DNA of 46,743 nucleotides from Planctomycetota bacterium (GTDB lineage Bacteria; Planctomycetota; UBA1135; GCA-002686595): assembly GCA_014237855.1 (NCBI GenBank), contig JABACD010000033.1, positions 1 through 46,743 of the forward strand. The letters are read 5' to 3'. The notes below the pieces were generated by a model. It worked only from the letters and a program-made list of their open reading frames with translations, had not been told where the DNA came from and made no database searches. Each line of letters begins with the position of its first letter. Within the stretch, counting starts at the first letter, position 1. The position numbers were made by a program, and so were the translations under genes. Below, in pieces: positions 34,705-40,742 of the stretch.

Positions 34705-34726
34705 ACCAACGTGGCGGCGCAAAACC
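34702..34726 (-). promoter_or_regulatory. Dispersed leader element, copy E
   Basis: Core identical to copy D. It is placed in the divergent spacer directly after the tandem tract, about 230 nt from the nearest minus-strand start and about 40 nt from the plus-strand promoter candidate. Confidence 0.65.
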
Positions 34727-34765
34727 GCGCCGCAGCCCGGCTTACGCCGTTTTCGATTTTCCGGC

Positions 34766-34794
34766 TTGACGGCCCAAGGGCGGGGCGGTACGTT
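34766..34794 (+). promoter_or_regulatory. Probable sigma70-type promoter of the rightward operon
   Basis: TTGACG, a 17-bp spacer and TACGTT. Expected start near 34801, about 150 nt before the first rightward gene. The -10 is imperfect, so the call depends on the perfect -35 and spacing. Confidence 0.55.
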
Positions 34795-34954
34795 CCGCCT
34801 CCCACGGGCCGAGTGGTGGCCGAGGCCCCTACTGAAAGGGATGCCGAGTTCCACTGAGGCCGAGGCTCACGCCAGGAGTGCCCCTGGTGAGGCACCGTGC
34901 TGAGGACTCAAGACCCATCACTCAGCCCGTGGTTTTCATTTGTGGAGAAGACCG

Positions 34955-35122
34955 ATGACAAGGAAAGACTATGTGGCAATTGCACGCGCCATTGCACTGG
35001 TGCGCGGCGACTGCGACGGGCTTGTTCCTCTCGTTGAGGAATTGTGCGCCATCTTCAAGGCCGACAACCCGAGGTTCGACAAGGACCGCTTCATTTCTGC
35101 ATGCGTACAGGAGACGTCATGA
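34955..35122 (+). CDS. Small first protein of the rightward operon, 55 aa
   Basis: ATG 34955 has TTGTGGAGAAG upstream (ribosome site GGAGAAG, 4 nt spacing). An in-frame codon further up has none and was not used. The protein is helical, with one Cys in each half (LVRGDCDGLVPLVEELCAIFK) and a basic N-terminus (TRKDYVAIARAIAL). Stop and next start overlap as ATGA. The family is unknown. As first gene it may be a small regulator or inhibitor. Confidence 0.65.
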   Translation: MTRKDYVAIARAIALVRGDCDGLVPLVEELCAIFKADNPRFDKDRFISACVQETS

Positions 35123-35553
35123 GCGACCAAGAATACAGCGACGAAGAGATCAAGCACATGGAGGAACTCGCGTCCCAGGGCATCCCAGGCATGCCTGAGG
35201 GCATGGAAAACCCCCTGGAGCTTTGGCTGGATGGCGAGTGGAGGCCGCCCTACTGGTTCAGGGTGCTCCTGAAGAGAGGGCCATATGACTCATGGTCCTT
35301 TGAGTTCCTGACGCACGAATCCGCCGTGGCGTTCGTGGGAGGAATCATGAGCGGGGGATGTCGCCTTGGGGTCAAGCGAGACTCAAGGAAAACCTCACAG
35401 CGAGACTCGGCGGCCCTCACCATCGAGCGCGTCATCCTTGAGGAGGTGGAGAAGGACGAGGCTGAATGGCAAAGGATTCACGACGAGCACGAGGCCCAGA
35501 AGGCCGCCGACAAGGAGCCTTACGAAAACTATGTGGTGAAGGAGGAGAAGTGA
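35119..35553 (+). CDS. Unknown protein, 144 aa
   Basis: ATGA overlap with the first gene gives ATG 35119 as start, with GGAGA 5 nt upstream. The N-terminus is acidic. A compact middle (LWLDGEWRPPYWFRVLLKRGPYDSWSFEFLTHESAVAFVGG) suggests a small alpha/beta fold. The C-terminus is a Glu/Lys/Ala coiled coil (EEVEKDEAEWQRIHDEHEAQKAADK). It ends in TGATG with the next gene. No family is recognised. Confidence 0.65.
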   Translation: MSDQEYSDEEIKHMEELASQGIPGMPEGMENPLELWLDGEWRPPYWFRVLLKRGPYDSWSFEFLTHESAVAFVGGIMSGGCRLGVKRDSRKTSQRDSAALTIERVILEEVEKDEAEWQRIHDEHEAQKAADKEPYENYVVKEEK

Positions 35554-35792
35554 TGAAGACAGCGGAGGATTGGTGGAAAGAGAGAGGTGGCCGTGTCTGG
35601 CTGGGGGATTGGTGGACGGTGCCCGCCGTTGTAGACGTGGAGGCTATACGCGCCATCCAGCGGGACGCGCTGGATGCCGCCGAGAAGGTGGTGGAGGCTG
35701 CGCGGGAAGTTCCCCTCGATGACCAGTACGGGCCGGACACCCGTCTCGGTCAAGCCCTCGCAGAGTACGACAAGCTGAAGGAGGAGAAGTGA
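35553..35792 (+). CDS. Unknown small protein, 79 aa
   Basis: ATG 35553 in TGATG with the preceding stop, with GGAGGAGAAG just upstream. The N-terminus has several Trp (DWWKERGGRVWLGDWWTV). The rest is an Ala/Asp/Glu-rich helix (AIRAIQRDALDAAEKVVEAAREV). It is translated between two coupled genes and ends in TGATG. No known family. Confidence 0.65.
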   Translation: MKTAEDWWKERGGRVWLGDWWTVPAVVDVEAIRAIQRDALDAAEKVVEAAREVPLDDQYGPDTRLGQALAEYDKLKEEK

Positions 35793-35863
35793 TGGACCTT
35801 TTGGCCCTGATCCCTTTCGCCATCCTGATCTTGCTTTCCTGGCCTGTGGAGGAGAGACGATGA
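35792..35863 (+). CDS. 23-aa membrane peptide
   Basis: It starts in TGATG with the 79-aa gene (GGAGGAGAAG upstream) and ends in ATGA with the nuclease gene. The first 18 residues are a hydrophobic helix (MDLLALIPFAILILLSWP) followed by VEERR. Double coupling makes translation likely. It resembles the small membrane peptides often found inside phage operons. Function unknown. Confidence 0.6.
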   Translation: MDLLALIPFAILILLSWPVEERR

Positions 35864-36807
35864 AAGACCTGATCAAGTACATCAACGACGCCTACGTCGC
35901 CAAGAGGGACGACCAGTTCTGGGTTCCTGGGATCATCAGGGCATCCAGCATTGGATACGACGTTCGGCGCATCGTCATGAACTACAGGCGGGAGGAGTAC
36001 CCCGCCATACCCTTTACCCCAAGGGCCCTAAGGGTGTTCGAGGTAGGTGACGACCGTCACCACCGCCTGCAAAACATCTTGGCCGACTTCCCTGGTGGCC
36101 AGTTCCCCAAGTCCAAGGAGGAGGAGGAGGAGCTGACACTTGACCTGGGCGTGCCCGCGCCCTCATGGGAGACGGAGAAGATCGAGGGCGGGAACATCAT
36201 GAACCCGACCTGGAGGATCAAGGGGCACATCGACGGCTATGCCGAAGAGGTGGAGATTGATGGCCGCACCTACAAGAAAGTGGTCATCGACTTCAAGACG
36301 GCGAACAGCAAGGGCTGGCGCTGGACATGCGACGACGACGTAGGTTCTGGGTACAGGTCTCAGGCCCAAATGTACATGCACATGAAGGGCGCCAAATGGC
36401 ATATGTGGGTGTTCGAGAACAAGGACACCCAGGAACTCCACCCGACCATGATGCCCTACTCGGAGCAGATGGCTGACGATCTGATCGAGAAGGCAAAAGT
36501 GGTCGCCCATGCCGTGAACGATGGCAATGACCCCATTGTCGATATCCCCGCATGCTCAGGGGATGACTATGGGTTCGCCGTCAAGAGGCTGGCCAAGCTG
36601 GGCATGGCGAAAGTGGCCAACTGGGGCTGCTCGTATTGCAGCAACTGGAAGCACTGTTTCCCCAGGGGCACCAAGATCAGGTGGTCCGGTAAGCAGGTGC
36701 TCTTTGAGCTGGATTCCGATGTGCCGGGCGGGGATGTAAGCGTCCTGGGCATGGGCAATGCAGCCATCCCAAGAGAGGGCTGGGACCTGAAGGAGGTCGA
36801 AGAATGA
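35860..36807 (+). CDS. Cas4/RecB-like PD-(D/E)XK nuclease, 315 aa
   Basis: All nuclease motifs are present: HHRLQ with H67/H68, GHIDGY with D125, VIDFKTA with D144 and K146, and SQAQMYMHM (Q168/Q170, Y172). The C-terminal cysteines GCSYCSNWKHC (C257, C260, C266), with C232 and C157 before them, resemble the C-terminal iron-sulfur end of Cas4-type enzymes. The N-terminal cysteine that completes that cluster (usually in a CPR-like position) is replaced by Tyr in RASSIGYDVRR. Such enzymes trim DNA ends in replication and recombination. The gene is central in the rightward operon and coupled by ATGA on both sides. Confidence 0.8.
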   Translation: MKDLIKYINDAYVAKRDDQFWVPGIIRASSIGYDVRRIVMNYRREEYPAIPFTPRALRVFEVGDDRHHRLQNILADFPGGQFPKSKEEEEELTLDLGVPAPSWETEKIEGGNIMNPTWRIKGHIDGYAEEVEIDGRTYKKVVIDFKTANSKGWRWTCDDDVGSGYRSQAQMYMHMKGAKWHMWVFENKDTQELHPTMMPYSEQMADDLIEKAKVVAHAVNDGNDPIVDIPACSGDDYGFAVKRLAKLGMAKVANWGCSYCSNWKHCFPRGTKIRWSGKQVLFELDSDVPGGDVSVLGMGNAAIPREGWDLKEVEE

Positions 36808-36920
36808 CCAAATGCAAGGAGTGCAAGGGCACGGGTCAAGCAGGAGTAGGTGGCCCTGGAAACATGGATCGTGAATGTCCGTGGTGCCGGGGGGCCGGAA
36901 CAACAGGGAGGCCCGAATGA
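36804..36920 (+). CDS. 38-aa zinc-finger peptide
   Basis: ATGA overlaps on both sides. Two CxxC pairs (CKEC near residues 4-7 and CPWC near 25-28) with Gly-rich repeats CKGTG and CRGAG are like the DnaJ central zinc domain in half-size. It is likely a single zinc knuckle that could bind nucleic acid or modulate the nuclease encoded before it. No known family at this size. Confidence 0.65.
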   Translation: MTKCKECKGTGQAGVGGPGNMDRECPWCRGAGTTGRPE

Positions 36921-37633
36921 GTGACCCTTGGGAAACGACCAACGAAGAATCGGTTGACGCTGTTGTCAGCCATGACCCTAACGTGGAGAAGATCGTGGAA
37001 GAGATCAATGGGACCGTGACTGAGGCAGAGCTGGAGAACCCGTCTGAGGCCGGGCTCCTCCCCGCTGTATGCCGGGCTCTGAACGCCATCCTGGAGAGGC
37101 AGAGCCGCTTGGAGAAGATATTGGCCTCGATGGGCGATGGGACCCTGGCGGCCCTCAAGAGGCTTGAGGAGTCGTCTGAGCGCTCCATAGCTGGACTCAC
37201 CGCTGTCCATGAGCTGGTCAAGAAGGCACCTGCTGCGCCCCCGGTTAGCCGCCCTGCCTTCTCGCCTCAGCGTGGCGGCGGCTACGGCGGCAGGGGAGGT
37301 TCTCCTGCTGGCCGTCAGATGAGCGACGAGCAGAAGCTCGAAAGAGCTAAGCGGGAGATCCCAGGTCTCCCCGACTGTGGCCCGGACTGGTTCGGCCCTG
37401 AGACATTGGATGAGAGGGTCGGGTTCGGCAAGCACAAGGAAGTCACATGGGGCAGCATGCTGAGCAGCGGCGACCAGATGGGTTACCTCGTCTGGCTCGT
37501 GAAAAGCAGCATCGAGAAGGCGGGGCCAGACCCGACCGTATGGGGTCGCGGCCAAGCCGGGGCCCAGATCGCATTGTGGGCCCTCAAGCACAAGACTGGG
37601 CAGGGCACGGAGGAGGGGGTGCCCCCGTTTTGA
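36917..37633 (+). CDS. Coiled-coil protein with SSB-like tail and ExoX-C-like domain, 238 aa
   Basis: ATG 36917 in ATGA overlap. Parts: an acidic N-terminus, a coiled coil about residues 45-100 (AVCRALNAILERQSRLEKILAS), and a Gly-rich linker (about 119-131, RGGGYGGRGGSPAG). A small domain near 165-200 follows (RVGFGKHKEVTWGSMLSSGDQMGYLVWLV) with the pattern of the C-terminal domain of ExoX-type nucleases. The last residues EEGVPPF resemble the SSB tip that recruits repair and replication proteins. It is possibly a ssDNA-binding or adaptor protein of the phage recombination module. Linker and tip are seen in the sequence, the role is inference. Confidence 0.6.
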   Translation: MSDPWETTNEESVDAVVSHDPNVEKIVEEINGTVTEAELENPSEAGLLPAVCRALNAILERQSRLEKILASMGDGTLAALKRLEESSERSIAGLTAVHELVKKAPAAPPVSRPAFSPQRGGGYGGRGGSPAGRQMSDEQKLERAKREIPGLPDCGPDWFGPETLDERVGFGKHKEVTWGSMLSSGDQMGYLVWLVKSSIEKAGPDPTVWGRGQAGAQIALWALKHKTGQGTEEGVPPF

Positions 37634-37953
37634 GCAACCCACAGAAAAGGAAGGGCGACAAGTTCGAGAACGAGATGCTCAAGTGGATCAAGCAGTTCTG
37701 CCCCTCAGCCACGAGGCGACAACAGGCAGGCATGACACAGAGGATCGAGCCCGACATCAGGACTGAGAACTTCGCCATCGAGTGCAAGAACCGCAAGTCC
37801 TTGAACATCCGCGCAGCGCTGAAGCAGGCGTACACGCGAACCCCACCAGGGCTGGAGCCCTTTGTCCTGGCCAAGCTGGAGAACTTCCAGAGTGGCCAGC
37901 CCCTTGTCGTGGCCATCGTCCCCTTGGGGACGCTGGAGACCATGATCGGATGA
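37630..37953 (+). CDS. Hjc-like PD-(D/E)XK nuclease, 107 aa
   Basis: The start is TTG 37630 (TTGA overlap with the previous stop, GGAGG upstream at a long spacing). The ATG at residue 16 would cut off the first acidic motif. Motifs: E13 near KFENEML, PD at 41-42 (EPDI), E51-C-K53 in AIECKNR, then an alanine/lysine helix (RAALKQAYTRT). This is the compact fold of archaeal Hjc-type Holliday-junction resolvases and related phage endonucleases. It probably resolves branched DNA before packaging. It could equally be a general nuclease. Confidence 0.7.
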   Translation: MSNPQKRKGDKFENEMLKWIKQFCPSATRRQQAGMTQRIEPDIRTENFAIECKNRKSLNIRAALKQAYTRTPPGLEPFVLAKLENFQSGQPLVVAIVPLGTLETMIG

Positions 37954-39140
37954 GCTTCAGCTTCATCGACAGTTACGTCCGGTTCTGCTCTGAGTTCACG
38001 GACGCCTCCAAGGTGTACCTCAGGTTCGCCGCCATCTCTTTGGTGGGGACGTGCCTGGGGTCCCGCGTGAGGTTCAGCACTGGCGATGCAAGCGTCTACC
38101 CCAACATATGGGTGGTCCTCGTCGGATCATCCTCTTCATGTCGAAAGAGCACCACCATCTCGATCGCTCAGAGGCTCCTGGAGGAGGTCTCTCCTGAGCT
38201 GGTGATGCCCGGCAGCATGACGACTGAAGCCCTGTACACGCGGCTCGCCACCAAACCAAACGGCTGCATGTTCCACTCTGAGTTCCTGGCATTCCTTGAG
38301 GGCCTCAGAAAGGAATACAACTCAAACCTGAAGAGCAGCCTGACGGACTTCTACGACGTCCCCTCCATGCGGATACGCGAGACCATGAAGGCGACATACA
38401 CCATCCACAAGCCCTGCATCTCCATGATGGGGGGGACCACAGTGGAATGGTTCCTGGACCAAGCAGATGACGCCGACTTTGCCGGTGGTTTTCTCCCACG
38501 GTTCATACTCGTACCTCCCGGGGTCAAGGATAAAAGCCTGCCCCTACCGCCTCCTGCTGATCAGGCGGCGCGCAAGTGGATTGTGAGGTGGCTCAAGGGG
38601 TGCCTGAGCAAGGTCCCTGAATGCACCTACCTGCTGGAGAACGAGGGCAGGTATGTGAAGTGGTACGACAACCTCATGGAGGAGCTGGGCCGGGGGGCCC
38701 AGACGTATGAGGCTTACGGGCACCGATTAGCCACCAACGCTCTGAAGCTGGCGATGATCTACCACGTTGCGTCATGCCGCCTCGACGCAGGCCAGACGCC
38801 CCCTCTCGTCATACCAGACGAGACCCTGGGCAAGGCATTAGCTGAGACCACATGGCTCTTCGAGGTAGGGGAACGGATCTTCTCTGAGGAGCTGGGCACA
38901 TCGGCTTGGCTCAAGAAGAGGAAGGTCGTCCTCAAGGCGCTGAGGAAGAACAATGACGACGGGGGCATGCACATCGGTGACATACTCGCCCAAACCCGAA
39001 TGAGGCCCAGAGAACAAAAGGAGGTTCTGCAAGCCCTGGTGCTTGAGCGGCGTGTGATGGAAAGCCAGATCAACCCTGAGCATTACCTGATCACCCACAA
39101 AGGCGCCACGCACAGCAGGGGGGAATCCAATGGAATTTGA
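37950..39140 (+). CDS. DUF3987-type ATPase/helicase-like protein, 396 aa
   Basis: ATG 37950 in ATGA overlap. The N-terminus (SFSFIDSYVRFCSEFTDASKVYLRFAAISLVGTCLGSRV) and the region after it follow the DUF3987 (putative primase/helicase-associated ATPase) layout. A degenerate Walker A, GSSSSCRKST, lies at residues 59-68. Later motifs include MPGSMTTEAL, HSEFLAFLE, CISMMGGTT and FLPRFILV. The P-loop has Cys-Arg where Gly is usual. The last 90 residues look like a winged-helix tail (KVVLKALRKNNDDGGMHIGDILAQTRM). It may work as replication or DNA-transfer motor. The family is usually longer and fused to primase parts. Confidence 0.65.
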   Translation: MSFSFIDSYVRFCSEFTDASKVYLRFAAISLVGTCLGSRVRFSTGDASVYPNIWVVLVGSSSSCRKSTTISIAQRLLEEVSPELVMPGSMTTEALYTRLATKPNGCMFHSEFLAFLEGLRKEYNSNLKSSLTDFYDVPSMRIRETMKATYTIHKPCISMMGGTTVEWFLDQADDADFAGGFLPRFILVPPGVKDKSLPLPPPADQAARKWIVRWLKGCLSKVPECTYLLENEGRYVKWYDNLMEELGRGAQTYEAYGHRLATNALKLAMIYHVASCRLDAGQTPPLVIPDETLGKALAETTWLFEVGERIFSEELGTSAWLKKRKVVLKALRKNNDDGGMHIGDILAQTRMRPREQKEVLQALVLERRVMESQINPEHYLITHKGATHSRGESNGI

Positions 39141-39342
39141 TCAGTGCATCACCCCCGGATGCAGCAGGAGACGGCACTCCCGGGGCCTATGCAACCCCTG
39201 CTATGGGCACGCCAACAGGGCGGTAGCCCAAGGAGGGACAACCTGGGAGGAACTTGAGACCAACGGGCTGGCTTTGTTGAGCCAGCGCCCAACAGATGGC
39301 TCTCCTATGAGGCGGGCCATCAGGAAGATGAAGGAGCAATGA
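39130..39342 (+). CDS. Small zinc-binding protein, 70 aa
   Basis: ATG 39130 lies inside the end of the ATPase gene with a weak GGGGGAA site. Cysteines are spaced C-x4-C-x9-C-x2-C (CITPGC, GLCNPC) in the first 27 residues, followed by helices (TTWEELETNGLALL). The arrangement is a zinc knuckle common in small phage proteins. The stop overlaps the next start (ATGA). Function unknown. Confidence 0.65.
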   Translation: MEFDQCITPGCSRRRHSRGLCNPCYGHANRAVAQGGTTWEELETNGLALLSQRPTDGSPMRRAIRKMKEQ

Positions 39343-39560
39343 TGGAAGAAACAGTGCAGCATCAAGAGAACCTCACCGACAACGGGGAAGTCACCCTGAA
39401 GATGACGGCAGAGATGGCTGACTTTCTCACGGGCCTGCTGGAAGACGACCTGAAGCGCACACTCAGTTGGGCGCAGAGGGCGAAGAGCCGGACCACTCAG
39501 CGCGCCAAGCGATATGAGTCGATGTCGATCAAGGCGCTGCTCACCGCCCTGGTGAATTAG
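39339..39560 (+). CDS. Unknown small helical protein, 73 aa
   Basis: ATG 39339 in ATGA overlap, with a second ATG three bases on. A hydrophilic N-terminus, a helix with a short hydrophobic face (EMADFLTGLLEDDLKRTLSWAQRAKSRTT), then a basic segment. It is the last gene of the rightward operon, directly before the shared terminator. No family is recognised. Confidence 0.65.
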   Translation: MMEETVQHQENLTDNGEVTLKMTAEMADFLTGLLEDDLKRTLSWAQRAKSRTTQRAKRYESMSIKALLTALVN

Positions 39561-39571
39561 AGGTAAAAGGC

Positions 39572-39612
39572 GAGGGCCCTGGGACAGTGCAGAATCCCAG
39601 GGCCCTCTTTGC
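39572..39612. terminator. Bidirectional intrinsic terminator
   Basis: A perfect 13-bp stem (39572-39584 with 39595-39607, 10-nt loop) lies between the convergent rightward operon and the lysis-type genes. On the plus strand TTT follows; on the minus strand GCCTTTT. It is the clearest terminator in the window. The 90 bases up to 39703 hold no recognisable element. Confidence 0.9.
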
Positions 39613-39703
39613 GTTGAGGTACGCCCTCAGCAATGGCGTTCAGAGCAGGCATGGTCCCGATACAGCCGATCGGTGCCCGCACTTCCGGCCCCTACTGAGA
39701 CAT

Positions 39704-40150
39704 TCAGGTGCCGTTGGCGATCTGGCCATCGACGTGTTTGGCTCTTGCGACGGCGGCCTTCCTCTTGTCGTTCACTTTCAGGCCAAGCCAGCCTGAGGCG
39801 AGCGTCGTGCCCATGACGCCCAGCAGCTCAGCCCAGTGGTCCGCGAGGAAGTCTCTGTCAGAGCCACTGGTGGCGGCTCTCGTGGCTGTGGACTTCAGGA
39901 CCTCGATGACCTCCACAACATCCACTTCCCCGTCCCGGTTCCTGTCCCAAGGCCCCGTCACAGCTTCAAAGCGCGCGCGCTCGGCCTCGACCTTGGCCAT
40001 GTAGTCGTCGTAAGCCTGCTTGCCCTCCGCCGCCTTGTCCTTGAGGACCTGGAGCGCCTCGTGCGCGTCGGAGATCACCTGCTTGCCCTTGTCGATGCTG
40101 GAGCATGATGCTGTCAACGAGACGACGCAGACGATCAATAGGTTCTTCAT
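39704..40150 (-). CDS. Lipoprotein with EF-hand-like loop, 148 aa
   Basis: ATG 40150 has AAGGAAGG 6 nt upstream; the longer frame has none. A signal with lipobox LTASC (Cys16) predicts an acylated outer-membrane lipoprotein. A charged helix (residues 25-65) leads to DRNRDGEVDVVE (D69-E80), a complete 12-residue EF-hand-type calcium loop. A weakly hydrophobic helix follows near 108-124 (AELLGVMGTTLASGWLGL). Its place after a holin-like gene suggests an outer-membrane spanin of the lysis system, but the EF-hand is not usual for that role. The start of the gene overlaps the previous lipoprotein gene in another frame. Confidence 0.65.
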   Translation of the reverse strand: MKNLLIVCVVSLTASCSSIDKGKQVISDAHEALQVLKDKAAEGKQAYDDYMAKVEAERARFEAVTGPWDRNRDGEVDVVEVIEVLKSTATRAATSGSDRDFLADHWAELLGVMGTTLASGWLGLKVNDKRKAAVARAKHVDGQIANGT

Positions 40151-40373
40151 CGGGCCCTTCCTTGATGGCGCCACCAAGCTCAACTTCAGCGCCAAGAAAA
40201 ATGTCAACGTAGGGTATGTCTACCCCGGCCTTGACCTTCACCCGATCGTACCCGAACTGGGCGCAACTGCTCAGAGAAGCAGCGATGGCAACGCATAGCC
40301 AAAGCACAATAGCGCCGGTATGCCGGTCGCCATGGCCGCCGGGATCACCCATGCTTGGTGGCGGTTGAACCAT
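39966..40373 (-). CDS. Second lipoprotein-like frame, overlapping, 135 aa
   Basis: ATG 40373 with AAGGATG 9 nt upstream, right after the holin-like stop. A hydrophobic segment (IVLWLCVAIAASLSSC, lipobox Cys37) follows an 18-residue leader. Residues 38-90 are a plausible soluble part (KVKAGVDIPYVDIFLGAEVEL). The last 45 residues are low-complexity Gly/Arg/Gln coded inside the following lipoprotein gene, and may be just the tail of the frame. This resembles the overlapping Rz/Rz1 spanin genes, but with two lipoboxes. The first 90 residues are more credible than the last 45. Confidence 0.45.
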   Translation of the reverse strand: MVQPPPSMGDPGGHGDRHTGAIVLWLCVAIAASLSSCAQFGYDRVKVKAGVDIPYVDIFLGAEVELGGAIKEGPDEEPIDRLRRLVDSIMLQHRQGQAGDLRRARGAPGPQGQGGGGQAGLRRLHGQGRGRARAL

Positions 40374-40389
40374 CGTGACAACCCATCCT

Positions 40390-40680
40390 TCAGACGATGC
40401 CTCCGCTGATCATCTCGAATATCTTGTAGGCGACGAGCGTAAGTGCTGACGTACCCCCCGTCTCGACAGCCCGCCTCTTCGCTGATGGTCCTGAAACGTC
40501 CGGTAAGGGCGTATTCTCCAGGGCGCGAATCCGATGATCCATCTTGTCGTGAGCCGACTCGATCTCCGGGTTCCATTTGTGTTGGGCAGCCCACCAAGCG
40601 TCGATCCGCCCGTCGTGCTTTGGAATCCATGCCTCCACCTTTCTTAGGCGCTGCTCGTGATCATCAATGTGCTTTTCCAT
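40390..40680 (-). CDS. Holin-like (XhlA-type layout) protein, 96 aa
   Basis: It has an N-terminal coiled coil with Trp residues (HIDDHEQRLRKVEAWIPKHDGRIDAWW, up to residue about 55) and a C-terminal hydrophobic helix (TSALTLVAYKIFEMISGGIV). This is the layout of hemolysin XhlA-type phage proteins that sit under the membrane and act with a holin. The start is uncertain: ATG 40680 is used, ATG 40710 and TTG 40722 are possible. It follows the giant gene directly. No endolysin is seen beside it. Confidence 0.55.
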   Translation of the reverse strand: MEKHIDDHEQRLRKVEAWIPKHDGRIDAWWAAQHKWNPEIESAHDKMDHRIRALENTPLPDVSGPSAKRRAVETGGTSALTLVAYKIFEMISGGIV

Positions 40681-40742
40681 TGTTAGGTCATCCAGACGCC
40701 AGAGGGGCATTGAGGCCGCCAAATACTTGGAGGTCCCTTTGG

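Larger units (their letters stand above)
34469..34954. other. Divergent non-coding control region, 486 nt
   Basis: Between the leftward early genes and the rightward operon. It contains leader copies D and E, a GCC/GAG tandem tract, a likely sigma70-type promoter and a small inverted repeat (CCAGG/CCTGG near 34876-34891). Long frames here are low-complexity and have no ribosome sites. This is the best candidate for early promoters and a replication origin. Confidence 0.6.

Noticed and set aside
34489..34895. Frames of 120-148 codons in the divergent spacer
   Set aside because: They translate the GCC/GAG tract and leader copies into Pro/Arg repeats and have no ribosome sites.
40271..40630. 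Minus-strand frame of 119 codons with a hydrophobic end
   Set aside because: It overlaps the holin-like gene in another frame, the first 65 residues are Arg/Asp/Gly-rich noise and no start with a ribosome site is near the hydrophobic part.
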